Part shown: positions 33,401 to 37,689 of the stretch, in pieces
Position numbering within the stretch: the first letter of the stretch is position 1
Layout of the letters: each line of letters opens with the position of its first letter
Source of the DNA: Psococerastis gibbosa
Lineage: Eukaryota > Arthropoda > Insecta > Psocodea > Psocidae
Direction: 5' to 3'
Assembly (NCBI GenBank): GCA_963971405.1
Contig: OZ020489.1
Span: forward strand, 16,084,290-16,148,289
DNA: 64,000 nt
Translations under genes and position numbers: made by a program
Notes under the pieces: generated by a model
Database searches by the model: none
What the model saw: the letters and a program-made list of their open reading frames with translations, nothing else
Told to the model about the DNA's origin: nothing

Positions 33401-35787
33401 GGAAAACCGTGCAGTTTTGTGCTGTCGGCTTCACGCCAGCTGGCGAAATCATCGAGAATACAGCAAGAAACCTTCTGCTTGCCCTATGGTTACAATCGAA
33501 AGGACCTCAGTAAATCGCGAGTAAATCGCAGAATCGTCCGTGTGAACCGAGGCTAATTGAAGCAAAGCCGACTATCAAGTGTTTTTTAAACTGTTGTACC
33601 TGTGGCTTTTTATGTCTGGAACTCTGGAAGTTAACTTCAAGTTTTTGCTTCGGCTCCCGTATATTGTGATTTGTACAATATTCGAATAATCAAATATTCG
33701 GATAATTGAATATTTGTATTTATATTTTTGAAGAGGCCATGTCAGTTTGATGAAAAATAGTTTATTTTCGGTACTGTGTGAATTGTGTTCAGTACTATAC
33801 TATGTTTATATGGATACTGTACATAAAAAAAATCAAAACTTACTGCCTCGCATAGTATGACAGCTTTAGTGTCGAAATGGAGCAAAATCGCTAAAAGGAC
33901 AAAGCTCGAAGAAGAAGTGGAAATGGAAAATAGTTATTCACGGATAGGCGTAGATCATGGGAGTTTTTTGTATATCATTTAAACTTCGGTTATGGAAAAT
34001 AACTCTAAGAAACTGCTGATAACAAGCACGATAGTTTGATATACATTATAGTTAATTGCTTCGGAGGGCATGTAAAGCAACTGCGGTCCCGGGTCTTCCT
34101 AGTTGATTGTAAGAGAGGGTTTTATAGCCCTAACTCCGCTAAGTTGGCTTAGTAATAGAAACTATAAAAAGTCCTTAGTTATGGTATAGATGGAAATCTT
34201 TTACACATACCATGAATGGTGGTGCAATCGGCTTCGATGACAAGGTGGTAGCATGCTTGTGCTTGTGCGAGTCTCTGCGCGCCATGCGATCGGAGTTGTG
34301 TCGTAACTCAGCACAAGTATTAATTTACTCATTGAGACGACTGAAGAGGTCAATCGGATACATTCATTAAATTGTTTGTATGCGATTAACACCTTTTTAT
34401 AAAATAAAATAAAATAGGGTCATGGTGGTGAATTGTATCAAAACTTATACTTGCATTTGTTTGGTTCTAAGTCCCAAGGCCCCCAGGTCCCAGGAATTCT
34501 AAGAGGTTTTTTTTATAAAAGATTATTCGCATACAAAAAATTCAATGAATGTATCCGAATAACCTCTGTAGGTAATACCTGTGCTGTATGCCAACGAAGG
34601 CTATAAAGTTAGTTTAAGTGTTAGTTTTAGTTGCTTAGTGTTACCTTCGCACGCCGCAGGTTTGACCCCATTCACTATACCATTCACTGCAGTCATTTTA
34701 CTAATTTTAGTAAGTTCTCTCTTTATTGGAAATCATTAAAACAGATTCAAGTGATAATTGAGAATGTATTGCATAGTAAACCTATGTGAGGTAGGTAGGT
34801 ACGATACCTAAGTTACAGGCTATAAAGCTACATGTAAGGCTAATATTGGTTACTCACGTAAGGTTGGCCAGGGGCGTGGAACTGTTCCTCCCACTGCAGG
34901 AGGATCTCAACTCCTTCCACGTATTCCTCCTTAATGGAGTGCAGAAGAGAGTCTTTGACCTTGATTCCACAGTCCAAAAGCAGGTGCATGAGGTCGTGGT
35001 TTTCATTTTCGATGGCAGTCACCAATGCGGACCGATTTAAAGGGTCCACACAGTTAATGTTTAATAAGTCAGGCTGATCTTTATGCTCGTCAAGAAGTCT
35101 GCAATGTGCAGGAAATATTTTATAAAGCATTTAACTTGAATTTCGTCAAACGCAATCTCTCTGAAGGCATAAACAGCCATTGGATGGGCATTATGAACCT
35201 ATGCCAACTTATATAGTGGCCCATAGGTCCCTTGTCCAATGCCAACGACACCATGAATTTCGGACAGTATTCGTATTGTTTCCGCATGAAACCGCAAACT
35301 GGTAACGTCCTTGATGTCAACCTACACCGGCTACAAGCGATAATGGACAAGCTGAGACAAGCTTACCATTGACGCAATGAAAGCAATGAAGCATGATTTA
35401 ACCAAGTATAGTAGATACGAGTCGACGTGCGGTATTATGTTTTTGCAAAATATAAGAATCCTGACAGATCCCATCACCTGATCATGTCTGTAATACAAAT
35501 TGATGTCAACCCTTTTGGCTCTTATAAGTTATATATATACCTATAGGTGCTGCTTAAAGGAAGGGTATAAACTATATTAAATGTGAAAAGTAGGAAAATT
35601 TCTCTAGAAAATAAAATTTCTCAACTAACCTTCTTACAGTCGCAACATCACCCCTTTCAGCATAAAGTAAAAACTTCTTTTCTATTGGAGTCAAAAACCC
35701 TTCCTCCACTTCTTGAGGGTAAACATTGCTCCCTAAGTTGTGATTGGAGCCTAAAAGATTTTCCTGTGATTCTGTTATCCCCACCAT
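7314..35787 (-). CDS. trp: Photoreceptor TRP channel, whole gene (18 coding exons plus one alternative)
   Basis: Encodes a TRPC-class cation channel of the classical TRP type, which in insect eyes carries the light-induced Ca2+ current after phospholipase C activation. Coding exons on the minus strand: 35787-35630, 35098-34858, 28190-28048, 25546-25345, 24641-24471, 22281-22047, 21493-21341, 20850-20705, 20009-19903, 18502-18242, 17770-17575 (or 17552-17357), 15666-15499, 14819-14597, 12692-12422, 11553-11310, 10839-10822, 10654-10368, 7629-7314. All introns are GT-AG, all phases agree, total 3540 nt = 1179 aa; the fly protein is about 1275 aa. Order: ankyrin repeats, TRP_2 linker, S1-S6 with pore, TRP box EWKFARS, CIRB-like region, charged tail ending in TGWL. 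The C-terminal STVTG..GWL identifies TRP rather than TRPL or TRP-gamma. The largest intron (exons 2-3) is 6.7 kb. The 5' UTR and promoter are not located. Confidence 0.95.
8457..8608 (+). mobile_element. SINE family 1, 5'-truncated copy
   Basis: Matches the body of the fuller copy at 41708-41932: CATGCTTCGGAGG.CATGTAA, GAGGGCTTTATAGCCCTAAC, then TTGGCTTAGTAGTAGAAC and a TTTA-rich tail. The tRNA-like head is missing. Confidence 0.8.
9519..9667. mobile_element. Palindromic MITE, GGCGATT family
   Basis: Inverted arms of about 35 bp, starting GATCATGGCGATTATAATAC and ending with its complement. The interior reads ATTAAAAATGTAAACAAGAT. Related copies lie at 30413-30583 and 62826-62992. It is non-coding, inside the last trp intron. 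Confidence 0.9.
9985..10138. mobile_element. 154-bp MITE with perfect 33-bp terminal inverted repeats
   Basis: Starts TATAGTCCACGCAAAATGAG and ends with the exact complement; the arms match over 33 bp. The outer TA pairs fit a Tc1/mariner-type TA target duplication. It lies in the last trp intron. Confidence 0.92.
10368..10654 (-). CDS. trp: trp exon 17 (residues 980-1074)
   Basis: Acceptor GATTGCAG|ACAATG, donor TTTCAG|GTAGAT. It encodes a Ser/Pro/Arg-rich, probably disordered tail with [14 protein letters not shown], the repeat [10 protein letters not shown] and [10 protein letters not shown] second acceptor, TTTTCAG|GACTC, 18 nt further in, would remove six residues in frame. Identity rests on phase and position, as this part of TRP is poorly conserved. 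Confidence 0.82.
10822..10839 (-). CDS. trp: trp candidate micro-exon 16 (18 nt, RQEPQP)
   Basis: ACTGACAG|AGGCAGG at the 5' side and CAACCG|GTAAGT at the 3' side define an 18-nt exon, phase 0 on both sides, coding Arg-Gln-Glu-Pro-Gln-Pro. Since exon 15 ends and exon 17 begins in phase 0, it can be skipped without harm (1173 aa instead of 1179). Its donor neighbourhood CCGGTAAGTGAGAACA nearly repeats that of exon 15 (CCGGTGAGTGAGAACA), suggesting a local duplication. It could be a decoy exon. Confidence 0.55.
10960..11298 (+). pseudogene. Non-LTR retrotransposon 3' fragment
   Basis: A short open stretch (11076-11282) encodes [18 protein letters not shown], the CxxC...H...C knuckle found near the C-terminus of many non-LTR reverse transcriptases, and ends [16 protein letters not shown]. 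It is followed by a GAAGTAAGGAAGTAAGTG tail. Orientation is opposite to trp. Only the last part of the ORF is present. Confidence 0.65.
11310..11553 (-). CDS. trp: trp exon 15 (residues 892-973)
   Basis: Acceptor ATTATAG|GTATAT, donor AAACCG|GTGAGT. It encodes [40 protein letters not shown], matching fly TRP in register, then a Ser/Asp-rich spacer. The 3' end of a non-LTR element begins about 12 nt beyond the donor. Confidence 0.92.
12108..12369. mobile_element. MITE with CACACGGAC terminal inverted repeats
   Basis: Left CACACGGACAATTCTCGCAG..GCGATTTGCCGACGTC and right complement ending AGAATTGTCCGTGTG pair over about 40 bp. The interior GAAGCCAACCGCACG..CGGTTTTCTCC resembles sequence at 11905-11945 and, inverted, at 33375-33440. 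It lies between trp exons 14 and 15. Confidence 0.8.
12422..12692 (-). CDS. trp: trp exon 14 (residues 802-891, CIRB-like region)
   Basis: Acceptor GTTTCAG|TGTCCA, donor CGAAG|GTAAGT. It encodes [29 protein letters not shown] and DPIGRGDD, the part of TRP that in flies includes the calmodulin/IP3-receptor binding region. It is basic and probably cytoplasmic. Confidence 0.93.
12870..13110 (+). repeat. Dispersed repeat fragment (VGWT type)
   Basis: Shares GGTTGGGTGGACCC and nearby sequence with the inverse complement of about 46890-47200. Both can be read as VFP..R..VGWT.A in a short frame. This may be part of an unidentified transposon; function unknown. Confidence 0.45.
13497..14310 (-). repeat. 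Dispersed poly-G-type repeat, copy a (lacks the G run)
   Basis: Reverse-oriented copy of the roughly 850-bp family that begins AAAGAACCGGTCCGAGTTTA (here complemented at 14282-14310) and ends CGTATAAATTGGAAAGCAA. It contains the CAGACAGACAGACA run and the phrase GTTTGCTTCTGG. The poly-G tract present in other copies is missing here. Confidence 0.85.
14424..14545. mobile_element. Small poly-G-bordered element
   Basis: Two runs of more than ten G frame AAATTAACTTACAATAGATT. The inverse complement of the same unit lies at 49795-49915. It ends about 50 nt from the trp exon 13 donor. Confidence 0.65.
14597..14819 (-). CDS. trp: trp exon 13 (residues 728-801, coiled region)
   Basis: Acceptor ATTGTAG|ATCAAG, donor GTGCAG|GTAGGT. 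It encodes [33 protein letters not shown] and LRYELVDIL, a conserved helical stretch of TRP family C-termini. Confidence 0.94.
14905..14946 (+). mobile_element. LINE 3' tail with (TTTC)n
   Basis: ATGGAAAATAAAGACAATTT followed by (CTTT)n matches the 3' end of the LINE fragments at 55985-56095 and 56275-56600 (there on the minus strand). Only the last 40 bp are present. Confidence 0.6.
15421..15489 (+). mobile_element. Minimal retro-insertion: 29 bp plus poly-A, with target duplication
   Basis: AAATCTTTGAT is repeated at 15421-15431 and 15479-15489 on both sides of a 29-bp segment (CTGCTGAATGGC..CGACGCC) and about 20 A. This is the signature of target-primed reverse transcription with extreme 5' truncation. 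The source RNA is not recognised. It sits at intron position +10 after the trp exon 12 donor. Confidence 0.85.
15499..15666 (-). CDS. trp: trp exon 12 (residues 672-727, TRP box)
   Basis: Acceptor TTTAAAG|GAACGA, donor ACAAAG|GTACGT. It encodes [20 protein letters not shown], containing the TRP box EWKFARS just after S6, then [12 protein letters not shown] tiny retro-insertion begins 10 nt inside the following intron. Confidence 0.95.
15874..16284. mobile_element. MITE, GGCGATT family, different interior
   Basis: Left AGCCCTATTATGGCGATTTG and right CAAATCGCTGTAATAGGGC pair imperfectly, and the next inner parts (GGGATTAACGTAACACC and GGTGTTAGGTTAATCCC) also pair. A solo right-type end is at about 36603-36632. 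Confidence 0.85.
16900..17060 (+). mobile_element. SINE-like repeat, copy 1
   Basis: Shares GATGTGTCGTAACTCG and GGCGACTGAAAAG.TCAATCG.ATTCATTAAATTGTT with the copies at 21640-21800 and 34228-34395. The head contains an A-box-like TGGCAGGAGGG. Class uncertain. Confidence 0.65.
17357..17552 (-). CDS. trp: trp exon 11b (alternative pore loop and S6, version b)
   Basis: A second complete copy of the pore/S6 exon: acceptor TTGCTTACAG|TCTTTT, donor ATCTCG|GTATTG, also 196 nt and with the same phases. It encodes [27 protein letters not shown] (Lys630), LLLFGSYS and ends MSNSFQIIS, whose tail is closer to fly TRP (SNSYQIIS) than 11a is. The reading frame and splice sites are intact, with many silent differences from 11a, so it is not a pseudo-exon. 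Inclusion of both copies would shift the frame. Splicing choice is inferred, not shown. Confidence 0.88.
17575..17770 (-). CDS. trp: trp exon 11a (residues 606-671, pore loop and S6, version a)
   Basis: Acceptor AATTTTAG|TCTTTT, donor ATCCAG|GTAAAC, 196 nt, enters with one base and exits in phase 0. It encodes [20 protein letters not shown] (pore helix and filter; Asp623 corresponds to the filter Asp known as D621 in fly TRP), FDLEGIK (Glu630), then S6 with [20 protein letters not shown]. It is one of two tandem copies; the other begins 23 nt downstream. Joining 11a to exon 12 gives EIIQ-ERSDVEW in frame. Confidence 0.93.
18242..18502 (-). CDS. trp: trp exon 10 (residues 519-605, S4-S5)
   Basis: Acceptor TTTCAG|TTTTCT, donor GCCAA|GTAAGT. 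It encodes [40 protein letters not shown] and [12 protein letters not shown], then an extracellular loop with [14 protein letters not shown] and ACTVWRRF. The last two bases (AA) need the T of exon 11a or 11b to make Asn606. Confidence 0.95.
19500..19812 (+). pseudogene. Non-LTR retrotransposon C-terminal fragment
   Basis: The open frame 19568-19795 encodes [43 protein letters not shown], a form of the C-terminal knuckle region of Jockey-like reverse transcriptase proteins. It stops at 19793-19795 and is followed by AAGTAAG. No RT core is present. Antisense to trp, about 90 nt from the end of exon 9. Confidence 0.75.
19903..20009 (-). CDS. trp: trp exon 9 (residues 484-518, S3-S4 region)
   Basis: Acceptor TTTCCAG|AGAGAA, donor TTTAG|GTGAGG. 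It encodes [20 protein letters not shown] and AFAAGMIF, the extracellular S3-S4 part and the entry to S4 shared with TRP and TRPL. Confidence 0.94.
20122..20537. mobile_element. Foldback MITE, GGCGG..TTCCAC family, member 1
   Basis: Begins GGCGGCTATTCCACTTGTCA and ends with TGACAAGTGGAATAGCCGGC; the next inner stretches (AATTTTT and AAAAATT) pair too. The interior includes TTTTAATTTTA and ATAGAGTA-like parts. TA lies next to both ends. Inside a trp intron. Confidence 0.85.
20705..20850 (-). CDS. trp: trp exon 8 (residues 435-483, S2 end and S3)
   Basis: Acceptor TTCGCAG|GTTATG, donor GTCAAG|GTAACT. It encodes [36 protein letters not shown], the S3 helix with the conserved WNIVD. Confidence 0.94.
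21040..21262 (+). pseudogene. Non-LTR retrotransposon 3' fragment with (GAA)n tail
   Basis: The frame reads [16 protein letters not shown], the familiar 'WFGH..RM..ER' motif near the C-terminus of non-LTR polyproteins, but is broken by stops soon after. It ends in GAAGAAGAAGAAGAATAAG. It lies about 80 nt beyond the trp exon 7 donor and is antisense to trp. Confidence 0.6.
21341..21493 (-). CDS. trp: trp exon 7 (residues 384-434, S1 end, S1-S2 loop, S2)
   Basis: Acceptor TTTCAG|CACTTC, donor TTTTCA|GTAAGT. It encodes [32 protein letters not shown] and ECSLIIYIF. This matches the fly layout between S1 and S2. Confidence 0.93.
21640..21800 (+). mobile_element. SINE-like repeat, copy 2
   Basis: GATGGCCAGGTGGTAACGTG at the head fits a Pol III A box (TGGCCAGGTGG). 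The body and the end GGCGACTGAAAAGGTCAATC..ATTCATTAAATTGTTTG match copies 1 and 3. Confidence 0.7.
22047..22281 (-). CDS. trp: trp exon 6 (residues 306-383, pre-S1 helices and start of S1)
   Basis: Acceptor GCTCCAG|TTTGTG, donor CTAT|GTAAGT. It encodes [20 protein letters not shown], near-invariant in TRPC channels, then [20 protein letters not shown] entering the first membrane segment. Confidence 0.95.
23048..24339 (+). pseudogene. LINE polyprotein C-terminus: RT thumb, RNase H, Cys/His knuckle
   Basis: An uninterrupted frame of about 430 codons. Residues 1-110 resemble the region after the RT core ([20 protein letters not shown]). About 155-285 is an RNase H domain with the acidic set: Asp in WYTDGSKM, Glu in FQAEVGAI, Asp in IYTDSQAA, Asp in GNERADELA, and His in PAHSN. 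The end has [18 protein letters not shown], a C-x2-C..H..C knuckle. Presence of RNase H suits I/Jockey/R1-type elements. The first in-frame ATG (23041) lies in the target duplication, so it is not the element's own start. Without RT the copy cannot move by itself. Confidence 0.9.
23048..24440 (+). mobile_element. 5'-truncated LINE with poly-A and 12-bp target duplication
   Basis: AATGTATGATAA occurs at 23036-23047 and again at 24441-24452, immediately after a poly-A run of about 26 nt. This marks the insert as a single retrotransposition event of 1.39 kb. The element retains only the end of its polyprotein. It is inserted antisense in the trp intron between exons 5 and 6, with its poly-A 28 nt from the exon 5 donor. 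The perfect target duplication and long poly-A suggest a recent event. Confidence 0.93.
24471..24641 (-). CDS. trp: trp exon 5 (residues 249-305, TRP_2 linker)
   Basis: Acceptor TTTCACAG|GAAATG, donor AAAAGG|GTAAGA. It encodes [26 protein letters not shown]-like ELDVMLNFN and [16 protein letters not shown]. The poly-A end of a LINE insertion lies only about 28 nt beyond the donor. Confidence 0.95.
24955..25300 (+). mobile_element. SINE-like family B, full copy
   Basis: Begins GCCAACGGCCTTGCCATGTT, contains CACCTCCGATTTCATCGTGT, TCAGGAGGTCCACCCTGTCA and CTTAGGGTGCCTCAAGTTAA, and ends in a CAACAACAACA tail. Reverse copies: 30725-31110, 57850-58205 and 63395-63750, plus a partial one at 47560-47750. 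Confidence 0.8.
25345..25546 (-). CDS. trp: trp exon 4 (residues 181-248, end of ankyrin region and TRP_2 linker)
   Basis: Acceptor TTTCACAG|ATGTGG, donor TATAAG|GTTTGC. Contains CGCDEC, the Cys-rich turn, then [16 protein letters not shown] and [13 protein letters not shown], typical of the linker after the ankyrin repeats in TRPC proteins. Confidence 0.95.
25670..26120. mobile_element. Inverted-repeat element with unrecognised short frames
   Basis: CACTCATTGTGAAAAAATTACT at the left pairs with AGTAATTTTTTCACAGTGAG at the right, and the phrase CGGCTCACGCC.TCGTCAAG occurs near both ends in the same orientation. A 73-codon frame (26120-25899, minus) is not recognised. Just left, 25684-25478 minus reads [11 protein letters not shown], which recurs at 47232 plus as MSDSKFYKVTK. 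Confidence 0.5.
26178..26507. repeat. 29-bp minisatellite, about 11 units
   Basis: Tandem unit ATAATGTTGTTGATATCCTT + TTAGGAAAA, with single-base variants (TTATG/TTAGG, GTTGT/TTTGT). No spacers, so not a CRISPR array. Inside trp intron 3. Confidence 0.95.
26510..28040. other. trp intron 3, remaining part
   Basis: No gene seen. It includes a short inverted pair TTAGGGCGAGCGCGACCG / CGCGGTCGCCCTAA at about 27457-27514 and a near-perfect 30-bp palindrome around TGTAGCATTATATAATGCTA at 27963-27993. Confidence 0.5.
28048..28190 (-). CDS. trp: trp exon 3 (residues 134-180, ankyrin repeats)
   Basis: Acceptor TTTTAG|AGCTGG, donor GTCAG|GTGAGC. It encodes [25 protein letters not shown] and LLDRGATLP, a classical ankyrin helix pair of TRPC channels. 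It is separated from exon 2 by a 6.7-kb intron full of repeats. Confidence 0.93.
28285..28640 (+). repeat. Dispersed poly-G repeat, copy b (internally deleted)
   Basis: Starts AGAACCGGTCCGAGTTTACT, has a run of about 15 G at 28400, then jumps to CAGACAGCCAGACA and the family end AAGCCTTCC..ATACGTATAAATTAGAA. Confidence 0.85.
28978..29572 (+). repeat. Dispersed poly-G repeat, copy c (cut at its 3' side by a LINE)
   Basis: Same start as copy b and a G run at 29097-29112. It ends abruptly at GACGTTTTTTGG (29565), where the LINE fragment at 29573-30312 begins. Confidence 0.85.
29573..30312 (+). pseudogene. LINE (CR1-like) C-terminal fragment with (TTGAA)n tail
   Basis: Reads [20 protein letters not shown], then HSTRYRES and [15 protein letters not shown], stopping at 29961-29963. 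'LYNSLP..I' near the stop is typical of the last residues of CR1/L2-like reverse transcriptases. A 3' UTR follows, ending AAATTGAATTGAATTGAATC. It is 5' truncated, with at least one frameshift near 29610. Confidence 0.75.
30413..30583. mobile_element. Palindromic MITE, GGCGATT family, copy 2
   Basis: GCAGCCTGATCGAGGCGATT at the left, the complement at the right. The interior with TAAAAATGTAAACAAGATA is shared with 9519-9667 and with 62826-62992, which is in the opposite orientation. Confidence 0.92.
30725..31110 (-). mobile_element. SINE-like family B copy
   Basis: Reverse orientation: TTAACTTGAGGCACCCTAAG, ATCGGAGGTGACCAGGACTC and ATGTCCCACCATGTTCCCCT in the + strand order of the inverse family. 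Confidence 0.8.
31131..31614. mobile_element. Foldback MITE, GGCGG..TTCCAC family, member 2
   Basis: GGCGGGTATTCCACATACGT at the left; ACGTATGTGGAATACCCGCC at the right; arms continue through CATTGTCAATGAAAAT and GAAATTGAAGGACATTTCAA. The core carries TGATCAATTGATCATAGAGT, shared with the inner arms of members 3-5. TAA flanks both ends. Confidence 0.9.
31998..32187 (-). mobile_element. SINE family 1 copy, interrupted at its 5' end
   Basis: Inverse complement of the SINE at 41708-41932: GGGAATCGAACCAACAGCCT is the complemented B box. The head is cut at 32187 where poly-G repeat copy d starts, so the poly-G repeat arrived later or was joined by deletion. Confidence 0.8.
32191..33045 (+). repeat. 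Dispersed poly-G repeat, copy d (longest)
   Basis: From AAAGAACCGGTCCGAGTTTA to ACGTATAAACTGGAAAGCAA, with a G run at 32307-32320. The ends CTTTCCAATTTATAAATTAG and ACGTATAAACTGGAAAGC are partly inverse to each other. Contains no long frame. Confidence 0.88.
33240..33556. mobile_element. MITE with CACACGGAC-type ends
   Basis: Left CCCGGTACACACGGACG, right CGTCCGTGTGAACCGAGG. The interior GGGGAAAACCGTGCAGTTTT and TCGGCTTCACGCCAGC are the inverse of parts of 12108-12369. Confidence 0.65.
34062..34180 (+). mobile_element. SINE family 1 body fragment
   Basis: GCTTCGGAGGGCATGTAAAG..TTTTATAGCCCTAACTCCGC and TTGGCTTAGTAATAGAAAC, as in the other copies; head absent. Confidence 0.8.
34228..34395 (+). 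mobile_element. SINE-like repeat, copy 3
   Basis: Matches copies 1 and 2 (TTGTGCGAGTCTCTGCGCGC, GAGGTCAATCGGATACATTC). A short reverse piece of the same 3' end is at about 34535-34590. Confidence 0.7.
34858..35098 (-). CDS. trp: trp exon 2 (residues 53-133, ankyrin repeats)
   Basis: Acceptor TTGCAG|ACTTCT, donor TAC|GTGAGT, phase 0 at the end. It encodes [20 protein letters not shown] and [16 protein letters not shown], ankyrin-repeat sequence closely resembling fly TRP. The intron just upstream contains a dispersed repeat at 35140-35370. Confidence 0.93.
35140..35370 (-). repeat. Dispersed repeat, unknown type
   Basis: The inverse complement shares GCTTGTCCATTATCG, GTGTAGGTTGACATCAAG and GGGCCACTATATA with 49240-49430 (+). 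Short frames are open in both but not recognised. It ends about 40 nt upstream of the trp exon 2 acceptor. Confidence 0.6.
35630..35787 (-). CDS. trp: trp exon 1 (residues 1-52, start codon)
   Basis: The start ATG at 35787-35785 sits in the context TTAAAAATGG. The protein begins [14 protein letters not shown] and reaches [20 protein letters not shown], the start of the N-terminal ankyrin region. Donor AAG|GTTAGT leaves two bases (AG) that join the A of exon 2 to restore Arg. Upstream non-coding exons are possible but not visible. Confidence 0.88.
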
Positions 35788-36060
35788 TTTTAATATTTTT
35801 GATCATCCCCCCCAAAAAACCGAAACGTTCACCTTTCCCCAATAGGTTTAACTGCGGGGATTGGGAACGTAGCTGGATGGAGTTTAGCGTGTTATGTAAA
35901 GTGTTAGTGGACTTCAGGGCTGTAAAATATATTTCTTTAGAAAACTTACTCAATTGTTTGATTTCTGAAAACTTCGAAAATTGTGAAGACATTTCCATAG
36001 TACCGCGATTGGCAACTTACCACCTGTAAAAGTCACTGGCCCTCGGAAAAATACCTACAA
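35788..36060 (-). other. Region upstream of the trp start codon
   Basis: On the trp strand this would be 5' UTR or promoter. No TATA box or initiator stands out clearly enough to call, and a further upstream non-coding exon cannot be excluded. Confidence 0.35.
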
Positions 36061-36200
36061 TCCAGGGGGTCCAGACCCTTAATTTATTAATGATGTATTG
36101 GATGAATTGATCAAACAACACAGGTTTACATAATAAAATCATTTCGGGGGGGGGAGGTCCGGACCCCTTGGACCACCCCCCTGGGCACGGCCATGACTGA
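36060..36200 (-). mobile_element. GTCCGGACC element
   Basis: The inverse complement reads CATGGCCGTGCCCAGGGGGG, GGGGTCCGGACC..CCCGAAAT and TATGTAAACCTGT, matching 55355-55435. It is one of many short elements with C/G runs in this window. Confidence 0.6.
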
Positions 36201-36362
36201 GATAGAGACTCAAGAAAAATTCGGACGGTGCGGGGCTCGAACCCTCGATCTATGGCTATGGTGCGATATCTCACTAGATCCTGGCAATTGCGCCATTTGG
36301 ATCCCAAGGCTTATGGTAAATATACACTAGACTGATAGTAGTACCTTTTAAACGTCGTAAGA

Positions 36363-36552
36363 ATGTCAGACGAACATGCCGAACGAAATGTACAAAGCAA
36401 GCTTGACAAAACCTCTGAGAGAACAAACTAGAAACCGCCCTCCACGAGTTGGGAGCCCGTAGATGGTTTGTCCGAGATGATTGGAGGAGAGTTGTTGAGT
36501 AGCCCAAAGTCCATCAAGAGCTGTAGAGCCAGAAGAAGAAGAAGAAGAAGTG
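36363..36552 (+). pseudogene. Non-LTR retrotransposon 3' fragment with (GAA)n tail
   Basis: The frame contains WFVRDDWRRVVE before a stop, like the ending 'W..DR..WR..V' of non-LTR polyproteins, then AGAAGAAGAAGAAGAAG. Weakly preserved. Confidence 0.5.
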
Positions 36553-36789
36553 CGTTTTAATAATATTATTTTTTATTAATTGTCCTTCAAAGAATATCAG
36601 AAATGTTAATCCCATATCGCCATAATAGGGCTACTGGATAGGCAACGATAGTGGGTTCCAATGCCGATCTAGCCAATTTTTTAGTTATTTCGCATTTTGG
36701 ATTAGAGATTCGAATGAAATATAATGAAACATACTGTATATACATGTATGTAGGCTATATTATTATTTTACCTTGAGCACATAAGCCAA

Positions 36790-37015
36790 ACGTCATCTAT
36801 TGAACGAAATTAGAGGATATACTGGGCTTGGCGGGATTCGAACCCACGATCACGCCTAACCGAGCTTGTGATCGAGCGGTTCAGACGACACCCCGGTTAG
36901 GCGGAGGTCGTGGGCTCGAATCCTGCCAAGCCCAGTTTTTCTATATCCTCTAATTTCGGTTATTACGTGGAGGTTACCTCTTCAACCAAAGTTAATTTAA
37001 TGTCAGTGTTATATA
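36790..37015. mobile_element. Head-to-head inverted dimer of SINE family 2
   Basis: Left half: AGTATATCC-type body and GGGATTCGAACCCACGATC (complemented B box). Right half: GATCGAGCGGTTCAGACGAC, GTCGTGGGCTCGAATCCTGC (B box) and TTTTTCTATATCCTCTAATT. The two halves pair as a long hairpin. Confidence 0.75.
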
Positions 37016-37689
37016 CACCTTATTATAATGCTTCAATATAATCATCTATTGAGCACTGAGAAATACAAATTTTTGTAACCCCTCGCCTACAATAAAGGGC
37101 TTCACTCAGTAATCACATTACTGGGAGACTTTTCGCGTGTCCTACCCCATGGTACTGGATGTAGCCTACAAGTAATGAAACCATTACAATGAAACATGCA
37201 CTCCTTCCAAATCCACGGTTCCTAATTAATGTTAAAATATGGGGCATCTTCAATAAATCTCATGAGACTGAACAAAGCAACAGGATCGAACATAAATTGA
37301 GTTTATGTAAATGGGGCTGCTCCTTATAGGCTACACCTAATATTTGAATGAGAAAGGGCCAACATCCTTCTGATCTGGATCTGAATACCTAACTCAAAAC
37401 AAAAAAACATTTCAGAAAGTTACATTATTTGTTAGCCAGTGGTATTGAGGCTGGCAGTCTACTGTATGTGTTTCAAAAATCTGCCTATTGTAGTCTACAC
37501 AATAATAATGCACAATTGTAAAACAACTATAATGATTTATTAAAATAAATGGAGTTAATTAACATTAATTTCACAAATGAAGATCTCCTATTCTGAGTTT
37601 CAACTAGAAGGATAGGTTGCTAAAGAGAATTACAATATACTGTGTGCCTCATAGCTTTTTTCAAATAATTCAAAACATTCCAGCTAAAA

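Noticed and set aside
35657-35998. 113-codon minus frame upstream of trp
   Set aside because: It overlaps the trp start in another frame and shows no recognisable motif.
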